DNA from: Mucidula mucida
Lineage: Eukaryota; Basidiomycota; Agaricomycetes; Agaricales; Physalacriaceae
Direction of reading: 5' to 3'
Assembly (NCBI GenBank): GCA_015501055.1
Contig: JADNYV010000260.1
Location: 1 to 49,091 of the forward strand
Length of the DNA stretch: 49,091 nucleotides
The notes beneath the pieces were generated by a model, which was given only the letters and a program-made list of their open reading frames with translations, ran no database searches and was not told the DNA's origin. The position numbers and the translations under genes are program-made. Every line of letters begins with the position of its first letter. The first letter of the stretch is position 1. Positions 20,591 to 30,474 of the stretch are shown here, piece after piece.

Positions 20591-20699
20591 AGCGCGAAGA
20601 GGATAGCGGATGGAGAACATGACAGGTATGGGCACATATGAATGGCCAAAATGTGGCTGACGACGTTCTGCTATGAGATGCACATGCAAATGGTTAGGC

Positions 20700-21990
20700 G
20701 TACGCACGGCTCTGTTCCAAGTCCCCTATAAACTATCGTGCAGAGAACTCGATCATCGGTGTCCTATTTGATCCCGAGCAAAGAGACGAACGTGAAGGCA
20801 TGATTCATGGTCGATGGGAAGCTTGGAGGGAAATCTGCACAAGAGGTACACGATGGAACGGAATACTGCTGGGTTCTTCAGACCACCAATCCAGTATCTC
20901 TGGGCCGTTAGGGAGTTATTTGTCCTCCAGATGAACGCAGCGAGAGAGCTGCATTCGTCGGAGTCAAGGAATTTGGATCTAAGGTCAGTTTCTAATTGAC
21001 TTTGCGGGATTGAAATGCTGAATGTATGTGTACGCAGAGTCTGATCCATGAAAGGCCGTGAAGACAATGAGCGCAATGAATTGGCACAGTCGAATAGTGG
21101 AGCTGTTGACATAGCCAGGAATAATAGCTCGTCCGTTTGGAAGAAAAGGTACGCTCTGATTTACTGCCACCATTGTCGTCGCACTTGGAATCACCGACCG
21201 TCCTGTTACAGCCCCCTCATCGTGAGGTCGAACGCTACCTCGTACAATCCTGGCGAGCATCGGTCCTCGATGAACTTTGTTGTCGCTAACGTTGGAGGAA
21301 GCCTGTGTGTATATGGAAATAACACCTTCAAGGCGCTCATTCGCGACTGCCTGTCCTATGGTGGTGTTTGTACGTGTAATGCGCGCGTGCAACAATTTTG
21401 GATAGGCTCTTGTAATTGAGGCGTCTGAAAGAGAGGACGAGGTTGCAGAGTCGTCAACCCCCTTTGTCTGCCTAACGTCATCCAGCTCCTTGCCGTGATT
21501 GATTACACCAGCCATCTCGTCGGTTGGCGCGGTGCTTCTGAATTGCGGTTGTGGTACTCGATGTAAAATGGTTGTGCTGGATATCGATATTGGTGCGGGA
21601 GAGCAATGGCGAACGCAAGAGGCGCGCCGTCAGGTTCGTGTCAAACGTGGGACCCATAAATCTGTTCTTTGGATGGGTGCTGAATGGAAACTCGCTCGAG
21701 TCGCTTGAGATATGTGCTTGTGATTCAAGTAGTGGTCATGGGCAATCGAAGGTGACCCTGAACAAAGACCACTGCTCCAAAATGGACAAAGACAAATGAC
21801 TTGGGGCGCTGCCGATACTGCTCACGCTTTGCTGATTCTGACTTTCTGAGGTGGTAGGAGATGTTGGTGCTATAGTCGAGCGCTCGGTTTTGTACGTGGC
21901 ATTTCCAGAGGTGGGTCCGGAAGACTTACCTTTTTGGACAGATTGCATAAAGTGGATGCGCGTAGATGTGGGATGTTTGGACACTGTCTT
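20700..21990 (-). pseudogene. Family R copy C, 3' truncated
   Basis: Unrecognised protein, paralogue of A, B, D and E. It includes an upstream exon ending at a strong donor GTAAGT (21924-21929), a Ser-rich exon (21650 to 21020, MGPTFDTNLTARLLRSPLLS onward) broken by TGA after TFDCP near 21737, the intron near 21000-21040, and part of the last exon (SKFLDSDECSSLAAFIWRTNN to the VYLLCRFPSK region). The C-terminal third is missing; sequence jumps at about 20710 into R downstream repeat. It still reads CAG where A and E have the TAG stop. Confidence 0.7.
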
Positions 21991-23604
21991 GCTTTACGAG
22001 GGGTATGCCCTCGTTATAACGGATAGAACGACCCACTGGTGAGAATTTGAATTCGCCCTATTGTTGATTCGAGCCTCAATTTGTATCAGGCGAATATTTA
22101 CCGCGATTGACTGTATGTTCTTTTTTTGCGGTCACGTTGTAACCACCTGCGCCACACTCTGTCCTTCCGAATAAATTCACAAGGCGAATACGAAGGGCTC
22201 GTCCAGTAAGTTTTTAAGCTGGTCATTGTACGTGAAGCCAAATAGTGGTCTTAGTATGTTGGCTTCAAATTCCCTCTGACATCATCCTTTTCCTCTCTTC
22301 CTGTACCTTGTCTTCTGGTCGGCGCCATCTTCATCAACGACGCAAGGTACTCCTACTATTTTGCTTCATGTCAACACTTTAGCTCACCATTATTATATTA
22401 TCTCTCCCGAGATTGCCCTCAAACTAGCGATTATCTGCATCACACGTCCTTGCCCAACACTTACCCTTGGCGCTAGTCACCGGGGATTGTTGAAGATCAG
22501 CGTGAGCTCACGCTGATCTAATACCTCTGGCTAGTTTCTGGAGATCGTGGAGATCAAGGACATTGGAGACGCGACAAGCTTTTCTATCAAGATGTTCATC
22601 CTCAGCAAGACGACTACCTGCTTCACGTTGGCCTTCAGCGAGGTGGAGATGTGCTGGCCGCCGACCAGATTATAGAGACGCTATGCGTGTACGCGTAGTC
22701 CTGGTCGACACGGAGAGAGTGGTATTCGGAAATCGTTTCTCTGGAGAGGGTTATATCATGAGTCTCTATGGCCTTGGAAACGAACGAGTTTCCATTGATA
22801 GGATTGTTCGACGGGGCGCTTCCAGGGCGCTTCCAGGATGATTTGTGAGCGGACCTTTGCCGTGTTTCGGGTAGAGTTGAATCACTGTCAGTTGATGGCG
22901 GCGGTTGCTGTCACGGGCTAGTGACAGCTTTTTTCAGCTTTGAGGATTTACTTTGTATGCATGCTGCGTTTCTTGCTACATGAGTTCACTCTTTATCCCA
23001 TTCGTTTGTAGGTGAAGTAAACCTGAGGAATTCATTCGATGAAAACTTACTTTGCTTTGAAGTAGTGAGATTCAACGGACTCTGGCGCCGTTTTTCACAC
23101 AATTAAATAGTGTATAGTAAACGTGTGCTTTACAGCTTCGACAGAACGATATCAAATGCATGCGCCTTGGGCTAGCTGTGACTACTGATTATAACGGCCG
23201 AAATAAGAATTTTTTGATTCCCTTGAAGGGTGTTGGCAGACTGGTCCCGGTGTGGCGCAATGACCAATTTCCCGACAGTTCAGTCCAGTCTCACCTGTCT
23301 CCTCAAAGTAAACCAATGACTAAGAGATCTGGGCTTCTGCAAGCGAGGCGGCAGACATCAGACTTGGGGGTTCCCCTCAGGTTTTTATATCTTCGGCTCG
23401 GAATCGAGTGCACCTTTACTAGTAATCTACCTGGGCTGCGTCGAGTCCCTCGCAGCGGACGTTCTTGTCAGAACGGAAAGAATGGATGACGAACGTCATG
23501 TACTGCCTTCGCGATGTGTTGCTTGTCGCCGGCCCAGAATGGCGCTTCGAGTTGTGCGCCATCGCCGCTGTATTCTGAGGTCAATCTTGTCTTCGCCAAC
23601 GAAA
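21991..23604. other. Spacer between R copy C and FunK1 copy 1
   Basis: No gene supported. Parts are diverged matches to the equivalent spacer at 43020-45130 (for example near 22440 with 43510 and 22960 with 44590), so it belongs to the same ancient duplication. A perfect 26-bp palindrome lies at 22494-22519. Confidence 0.55.
22494..22519. repeat. Perfect 26-bp palindrome
   Basis: Arm AGATCAGCGTGAG followed at once by its reverse complement. Absent from the corresponding place in the second spacer (43560-43610). Confidence 0.9.
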
Positions 23605-23704
23605 AATTGGATGAACAAACGACAATTTGATACTTTGGACAACGCTGCTTGGATCCTATCTACATGTATAGCTACAGCCTCTAAGATATCCGACTAAAAC
23701 ATAT

Positions 23705-26576
23705 TTACGACTCATCCGACTCATCTAGTTTGAGCCTCTTGGACTCAGGCTCCTTGTCTTCCGCGGGTCGCGAATTAAACGACCGCGCGCCCATACCCTC
23801 CAATCGCTCGTTCATGTGCTTCAGACTGATAGTTTTCAGCCTCTTTGTGCCATTCTCCACTTTGGAAGAAAGGAGTTCATTTTCGTGAAAGTCGTATGTG
23901 ATGGGGTGAGAAGTCACTTCCTCCAAGCGACGTTTCGCCTTACGACTAGGAGCATCTTCCGTCACTGGAGGAGAGCGTTGTGCGGGAAGCGGGATGAGAC
24001 TGGCGTGATGACGCAGAGTCTCGTATAGCCACTCGGATTGGCACGGCGTTCCAGCTTCGCCTGATAGATCGCAACAGAATCCCGATCATCTACTATGCCC
24101 CATTGCGCCAGTTTTGCTCGTTTGACCTCATATGCCTCAAAGTCTTTAGCTGACGGCTGCTGTATCGAACGAGTAGGATTCCAGCTAGGTCCGTCAACAA
24201 GTCGTTGAATCCGGTACATCGAACTGTGCGAGGCACAGGAATCGTCGGCACAATAGGGCAACTCCCGGATCTTCTGGCGGCCGCCATCTGTCGGCCAAAG
24301 GGTCGAGTATGTGGTGGTCGAATAGCAACGAAGCCTATCGTAAAGATCATTGGGTGCATTCGTGCTTCAGGTATCGCAGGCGACATAGACCAGACCCAAA
24401 ACGCAGACTCCCTATCGTCGTCGAGAGTGTGAACAACGGATTGCTTGTCTTTCCCGCCTTGCAGGAGGTTGATTGACATGAATTGCCAAGTGCCCTAACG
24501 AATATATAGAGAGGAGCACAAGTAGACCTATGTGGATACATACCGTGCGTCCTGGGCGATGAGTATGTCCTTCAAAGTCCAAAACTATGCAGAGGTCCCA
24601 ATCGATGAGAAGTCCTTCGTGCGTGGGAGTAATCATGATATTCCCGCTACTGATGTCTCGATGTAGGATACGAGCTAAATCGAAAGCACATTGGGCAGCT
24701 GAGAAATAATAAACATCGAGAAAGTCAGAGGGCGATGATGAGCATACCTTCCATGGCGTCGGCAATACAATTGACTAAGACTTTACAATTCCCGAAAGCG
24801 CTGAGATTGCGGGCGATGGTGTCGAGGAAGAGGCGGTGGCATTGAAGAGGGTTTTCCAGGCGGAAGTATTTGCGGATAGTGGGTGGATACGCCGAACTGA
24901 GCTGTAAACGCGGTTCGTGCGTCTTTGTTCGCATGCCCTCGACATCACCACCAACGACCATCGTAGCAACATGCGGGACCTTTTTCTCCGCAAGAATATC
25001 GTAGATCTCTGCCTCGGGTCGCGTGCGGAGTGACTCCTCACGCCAATAATCCTTCATGAAAAGGAGACTATCGTGCTTGGATTTCTTCGACTGCTGACAA
25101 TCTTTGCCAGGATTCGAGGTAAAGGCACAATCGTACGCTAAAGAGCGCCGCGTCGAGCGCGAGAATGGGGAGATGCACGTATCCTCGAAAACAGGTGCAG
25201 GAACAATGAAGGACCGCTCGGCGCTGTTGCCAAATTTGACAGTCATGCGCAGGAAGCGGTCTTCCGGGAGCGTTACGCCCATTGCTTCAGTGCACGACCT
25301 CATCTGCGCGTTGCAATGCCACATGTCTCTGTCGTACTTCTTGAACTGCACCAGGGCAGCCTCGGCGTCTGGATCGGTGGGAGGTACCTCGACCACTGTG
25401 GGATCATAGCCACGCTGCTCGGCAGTAAGCTGCGAGAACCGGAGGTAGAACTTGAACAGAATTTTATCTCCACCACCATCCTGATAATTGAAGCGACGAG
25501 AGACAACAGCGCCGCGACGGTCCCAGAAAATCAACCTCGCGTATGTGCCGAAGACCACCACACTCATGAAGTGTTTGCGGTAGGACAAGAACATGGTGAT
25601 GCCGGCGTACGAGGCGATCTGGCCGCGGGTTTCCTTGCCGTGCACCAATTTACTCTCGCCAGGCCAGTCGTTCGCCGTGATGGGGACGTCAAGAACGGCA
25701 GATTCAGCCGACGAGGAAACCGCAGCACCGGTAGAGATGCTAGGTGAAGAATAGCCGGAGGAGGGTTGGCTGAGGGAAGGGGCGCCGGCAGCAGCATCAG
25801 CAAACGAGTCATAGTTGACATTGTCCTCCTCCACCTCACTGACTGTATCGCTGTTTCCCATTGGTGCGCCGGCAGTGGTTGTCTCAGGTGGGTCCACAAA
25901 CGGATCGTAGGAGGCAGAAGGCTTGAATTCGACGTTGGTTTCCATCAAGCGATGAACAGTAGCGTTCTTGGCGGGCAAATTATCCTCTGTATAATGTCCC
26001 ATGTCAACGGCAAGGTTTCGACACTCTCCGTCGGGTTTCCGATATTCGCCAAACTTGGTCACGATAACGTTGGCGCCATTCGCTTCCTCCTTCTTTTCAA
26101 TCGGCCAGCCTTGAAGAGCGGCTGTCTACAAAGCAGTCAGTACAACATTGATGTCGCGAAAAGAATAAAACACGTACAAAAGCACCATACATTGCTTTCT
26201 CGGGCTTTTTACAGGCCATGCTGTGTAGGTCTCTGAGGCGTTCCTCTGGAATGGATTTGGTTCGGTAGGCGGCTGGCGTATCGGCGTTCCACGGCAAAAA
26301 TGTTTGCATAAACTCCTCTGGGTCCATTCCGACAAGGTAATGGCCTTGAGTCTCTTCGGCAACTCTGATATACTGTTGCTTCATAATGCGCCTCTCGTCG
26401 TCGACTGAGAAGCGGTCTGTACCAGCAACTTTCCTGACAACTGGTGTTTGGTTCTGGGCGTTGGCGTCGTTCCAGGTATGAGTCTGGGGTGGTGTCGTTG
26501 GATTCGCAGGCGAAGGAGTAGTGTCGGCGGTGACGGGAGTCCGCGGCGCGGTATTGCTATCGACGATATCTGCCAT
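23705..26576 (-). pseudogene. FunK1-type protein kinase, copy 1, 3' exon broken
   Basis: Fungal-specific FunK1 kinase, probably cytosolic or nuclear; substrate unknown. Exons by comparison with copy 2: 26576-26178, 26125-24748, 24698-24544, 24494-23705, with introns of 49-52 nt. Exon 1 is intact (MADIVDSNTAP, frame open through VDDERRIMKQQ). Exon 2 holds the N-lobe with LLFMKDYWREES and EAEIYDIL. Exon 3 holds the catalytic loop HRDISSGNIMI and DWD in place of DFG. Exon 4 loses frame after RESAFWV near 24400 and again further on, so the C-lobe is scrambled before the Lys-rich tail (ESKRLKLDESDES). Confidence 0.85.
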
Positions 26577-26640
26577 TGTGAAAATCAGAATTGAGTGATA
26601 GTGGTGGGGAAAGGTGAAAGTAGGCAGCCACGAGATGGCC

Positions 26641-26646
26641 TTTATA
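26641..26646 (-). promoter_or_regulatory. TATA box of FunK1 copy 1
   Basis: TATAAA on the minus strand (GCTATAAAGG), about 65 bp upstream of the ATG at 26576; kept in copy 2 at 48167-48172. Confidence 0.55.
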
Positions 26647-26924
26647 GCACCGACAACCCATTGTCCCGTGACTTACCAAGCAAGAAATGTGGACGGGATT
26701 CCCAAAGAGGCAATAGGGAATTGGCGAACAATGGGAATGTGGTGGTTCTTTGTTAAGAGCTAACGAGTAACGTGATCGAGGTCGCCTTGATCGTGTCGCC
26801 GAGCTGCCGATCATTCTCCCACCTTGCAGCCAGCAATTTTTTGCTGTCTATCTCCAACTGAGAAGCTTTCGACAGCCACAGCGAATTTGAACACTGGCTA
26901 TCGCTGGTGGTTATGATAGGGTTC

Positions 26925-27270
26925 CAAAGGTCGTCAGCACCTCACTGAAGGACCCTCCTGCCGCTTGTTTGAGATATTTGGACGCCATCTACGCCTTTCA
27001 CCTACTTGATCCAACTCCACGGCCTGTCCCTTCTCACAGTCATTCGGCATTCTTCCATCGGCAGAGAACTTTTGGCCACGGGCACGACCTGCACCTTCAA
27101 CAAAAGGCGCGCCTTGTCTGCGTTCGCGATACATCATGCCACCCCTGCTTTAGCGCCGTAAGAGGTGCAGGGAACGCGTCCATTACATTCAACCATCCTC
27201 TCGCAGCTTGTCGACTTTCCTTCGAGGTCGAAACACGCGTCTAATGGCGTAGTCGAACGCTACAGTCCGT
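26925..27270 (-). pseudogene. Family R fragment (copy F), 3' end only
   Basis: Diverged match to the last part of R genes on the minus strand: compare 26950-27230 with 11700-11990 and 41400-41690. Frame heavily damaged. Starts about 110 bp beyond the edge of the FunK1 duplicate. Confidence 0.6.
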
Positions 27271-27905
27271 ACTGCCGTTGTCCGTGAGTCCATCGTTGGA
27301 ACTTCAGCCGAACCTATAGCATCTTGACTATCTGTCTCTGAAATCATTGACCAGGGCGTGTCTTCTGACCGAACACAGGGGTAGCTGATTGTGATGTAGC
27401 CAGTCTGCTGTCTGTTTCCAATTGTGCAACGACACGCTCACACTCGGAAGGGCGCAAGATTCATCAATAGTGGTGGAGCTCTCGTTCGCCGGTTATCACC
27501 AAAAATGAATTTGAACTGCCACAGGAGATAACATGCGCCGACATCACTGACTAGTAGCACGTTAGAAACTTAATGATCCAGGGACACTGGATAGGTTCTC
27601 CTTCAACGAGCCGATTTCTGCTTGTGCTCGCTCTGACTCACATTGCGTAACATTCCGGGGATAAACTCCCCCGAAGCTCATGTCCGTCAATAATTATAAC
27701 GCATGAGCTATGGGGTTCACACATCTTCGATAGCGTCTCTATCACTCTTACACGACGAGCATGACTTTTGAAGCGGAAGTTTTCCGATATCACTGAACTC
27801 AAGTCAGTCTACTTTCATTGTCTAGTACTTCACCTTATCTATACTTCACCAGACTGGAGGTTGAAACCAGAGCGACGAACGACCTGACGCCGCATTCCAA
27901 GACAG
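27271..27905. other. No supported feature
   Basis: No gene, repeat or RNA recognised. The last part may include the promoter and 5' leader of the interrupted gene that follows. Confidence 0.45.
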
Positions 27906-28416
27906 ATGGCTTCAAGCAGTGAGTGTCATTTCTTTTGTACGCACGGGGACTGGTTAAACGTTTTCGACAGGGAAGCCTTCCCTGCCTATTCGAACACCAG
28001 TTTACCGAGCCTGGCGAGTGGTCCCAATATCCGGCGAGGCTCGACTGGACCATTAAAGTCTACACCTACAAGTTTAATGAGAAGTCCCAGGCATGCTTCA
28101 CCCTGATCCACAGAGGGAGTGTTCAGTCGATCATCTCCCGAGTGCGCTTAACGCACAAGATTACTAGCGTCGACAACGGCGCTTCTAGAGCGTTCGTGAA
28201 CCACTTTCCCAGGACGAACAATGGCCGGAAAGACGGCCAGAGCTACAATTGTACGTACTAGTACCCTCCATTCACCTGCGAGGACAATGCTAATTACTGG
28301 TCTTTATGCATAGACGTAATCGATTTTTCGGAGAAGCTCAACTTGTTAGTAAGGACTCGAATTCTTCTGAACACAACACCACGTTCAAAGACGATTACAC
28401 GCGATATGCGACTCTT
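27906..28416 (+). pseudogene. Unknown gene, 5' part, interrupted by Gypsy-2
   Basis: Not recognised. A frame through 27975-28255 (FEHQFTEPGEWSQYPARLDW ... NHFPRTNNGRKDGQSYN) is followed by a likely intron with donor GTACGT (about 28252) and acceptor CATAG (28313). The next exon (EAQLVSKDSNSSEHN ... YTRYATL) runs to 28416, where the Gypsy-2 LTR begins. Joining across the 5-bp target duplication keeps two frames open on the far side (34949-35050), so I cannot fix the frame with certainty. The start codon is also unsure: ATG at 27906 (MASSS) with an early intron is one option. Confidence 0.45.
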
Positions 28417-28945
28417 TGTTATGAATCGCCATATTTTCACATTTTCACATCTTATCATATCTTATCGGGAGCCTTGTCTTATCAACCAACGGACCGTTTC
28501 ATCATCTGTTTCGTCACCGATCATACCCCTTTTCATTACCGAAGCCGTACTCATGTCGGACACACGCCCAACACATGGATGACATCATACATGCCGATAC
28601 CTCATGGACTCCCTATTGTATACACACCGCCGACACTCGTAGTACACATGGTCGTTTCAGTATTATTACTTACATGCAGTCACCACTCGTATTTAATGGT
28701 TTCACGGACTAGTAGCATACAACACTGGGTCAAGGGCGTGGAGCATCCCTAGTGGAAACGTGTATGGACAAGGAGCTTCAAACACAGACTAAATAGTATA
28801 TAAGCAGTAGTGTAGTATCATTGTACTTTAGTTCCGATCTCGTTTATACACCTGGCCTAGCCTAGTCTTACGAACGCGAACACTTTCTTCTTTAGTTCTT
28901 GCTGTGGTACCTGGTTGAGTCTCGTGGCTTAGTCAGTCGCTAACA
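28417..28945 (+). repeat. Gypsy-2 5' LTR
   Basis: 529 bp. Contains TATATAA at 28797-28803; transcription probably starts near 28830, about 30 bp downstream, which would define the U3/R boundary. Confidence 0.97.
28797..28840 (+). promoter_or_regulatory. Gypsy-2 TATA box and predicted RNA 5' end
   Basis: TATATAA (28797-28803), then AGTTCCGATCT starting at 28830, 33 bases after the TATA start. That word is complementary to the sequence just after the LTR, so a transcript starting here would carry its own primer at its 5' end. Confidence 0.6.
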
Positions 28946-28947
28946 GA

Positions 28948-28959
28948 AGATCGGAACTA
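28948..28959 (+). other. Gypsy-2 self-priming binding site
   Basis: AGATCGGAACTA, two bases after the LTR, pairs over 12 bases with 28829-28840. This is the layout of Tf1/sushi-type elements, where the RNA 5' end folds back and is cleaved to prime minus-strand synthesis instead of a tRNA. Confidence 0.7.
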
Positions 28960-29544
28960 CTTTCTACCACCTACCACACATCCCTGATCGTCAATCAGCA
29001 CTTCGCTGTTTGATCATCGCACATTCCCCTATTCCCTTTCCCTGTTTACAGACCGACGGATTCCTAATTCCAGCGCACGTCCGCATACGTGTGTATTGGT
29101 CCCAGTAGCGCCGGCTAACAGTTAGAGATAACTGCCTCGGGTGCTGGAAGTAGCCGCTCTCACGAGAACGAACTTTTGGCAGTTGCACTTCAGTGGGCGC
29201 TGTTTACGGGTCAACCCCCGTTCCCAGGAAAACTTCGGCTTACCTCACACCAGAGGGACGTCGGCTGGGCAATTGCGAACTTGTGACGAGCTCTTGGGCT
29301 CCGTAGATACGTAGTCAGTAGTCGGTAAAATAGCGTAGACAGTTACGATACCTACCTACTTTACTTACCTTACGATACACATCATCATTCCCCACCCTAC
29401 CAAGTCCTGGATTCTATTTCAGATCTAGGCAATCCCTCCCTATTCATCCAAACCTCTATTCCCTCACCCGTTTCATCCAAATCCGCATCACCCATATCCC
29501 CACTTTCACCCTTTCACTCTCCAATTCCATCACCCCGATCCATC
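28960..29544 (+). other. Gypsy-2 untranslated leader
   Basis: About 585 bp between the primer site and the gag ATG; it should contain packaging signals. The last 150 bp are pyrimidine-rich. No ORF of note. Confidence 0.6.
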
Positions 29545-30474
29545 ATGTCCAACGAGGCACCAGAAGCCGCTCATCACACACCCGCTCATCACGCCAATGA
29601 CGAAACCAAAGGCCGATCCCTGGTCAACAAGCCTTATGACTATGACGGGGACAAGTCCAAGTACAAGAGCTGGTGGCGATCGATGTTTACATACATCCGT
29701 GACAAGAAGAACAACCTCACATCGGACTCCGAAAGGATCGATGTTGTTCTCTCCTACATCCGAGGAGATCATGTTGATGCATGGGTCCAGAACTACTCGG
29801 ACCAGAACTTCGATGAGGAAGAAGAGGAATGGACAGTCTCTTGGACTGAGTTCAAAGAGAACTTGAAGGAGCGATTTGTGGACTCCAACCTCGCGCGAGA
29901 TGCGCAAGATCAGATCGAACGGTTGCGCCAGGGGCAAGACACCGCTCAAGATTTCTTTCAGAAGTTCGAGGTCCTGCTTACTCAGGCGGAATACTCGAAG
30001 GATGATGCATTTGTCGTGCGACTTCTCGAGACCAATGTCAACGAGAAGATCATCGACCAGATCTATGGCAGCCGAGATGGGTTGCCAAAGAAGTACAAGG
30101 ATTGGAAGGCACAGATCATTCAGATCGATCAGCTATGGAGAAGGCGGGCGGCGAGCAAGAGGTCCGGCATGCAGGTCCGGCCCCAAGCTCCGCAGGCGGC
30201 TACATCGAGAGCCAATCCTACGAACCCACCCCCGACGCCGATCACACGACGAGATGCCACCGGTGTTACCTATGGAGGAGCCGGCAGGCCGATGGACATT
30301 GACAATGCACGTCGAAGGGGACTCTGCTTCAGCTGTGGCGAACATGGCCATGTTAGCAGGTTCTGTCCAAAGAAGGGTCGACCCCAGACGATTCGGGGTT
30401 TATGGACCGAAATGAACGACGAGGAAAAGAAGAAGTTGGCCGAAGAGTTGGGTTTTGCGAAGCTCCCGCAGTAG
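29545..30474 (+). CDS. Gypsy-2 Gag
   Basis: Capsid/nucleocapsid protein of 309 residues; ATG at 29545. Capsid-like region around residues 40-195 (YDGDKSKYKSWWRSMFTYI, WTEFKENLKERFVDSN, RLRQGQDTAQDFFQKFEVLL), typical of the Ty3 retrotransposon gag family. A Pro-rich linker follows, then one zinc knuckle, CFSCGEHGHVSRFC (about residues 261-274), that binds element RNA. The tail (LWTEMNDEEKKKLAEELGF) contains the codons of the GGGTTTT heptamer, six codons before the stop. It overlaps pol by 73 bases in the -1 frame. No disabling change seen. Confidence 0.93.
   Translation: MSNEAPEAAHHTPAHHANDETKGRSLVNKPYDYDGDKSKYKSWWRSMFTYIRDKKNNLTSDSERIDVVLSYIRGDHVDAWVQNYSDQNFDEEEEEWTVSWTEFKENLKERFVDSNLARDAQDQIERLRQGQDTAQDFFQKFEVLLTQAEYSKDDAFVVRLLETNVNEKIIDQIYGSRDGLPKKYKDWKAQIIQIDQLWRRRAASKRSGMQVRPQAPQAATSRANPTNPPPTPITRRDATGVTYGGAGRPMDIDNARRRGLCFSCGEHGHVSRFCPKKGRPQTIRGLWTEMNDEEKKKLAEELGFAKLPQ

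Larger units (their letters stand above)
23605..26813 (-). repeat. FunK1 segmental duplicate, copy 1
   Basis: Matches 45131-48340, including gene, introns, promoter and about 240 bp upstream. Homology ends sharply after GCCGATCAT at 26813/48340. Confidence 0.9.

Noticed and set aside
28495..28752. ORF inside the Gypsy-2 LTR, repeated at 34472-34750
   Set aside because: Present only because the LTRs are identical; no coding features, and it overlaps promoter sequence.
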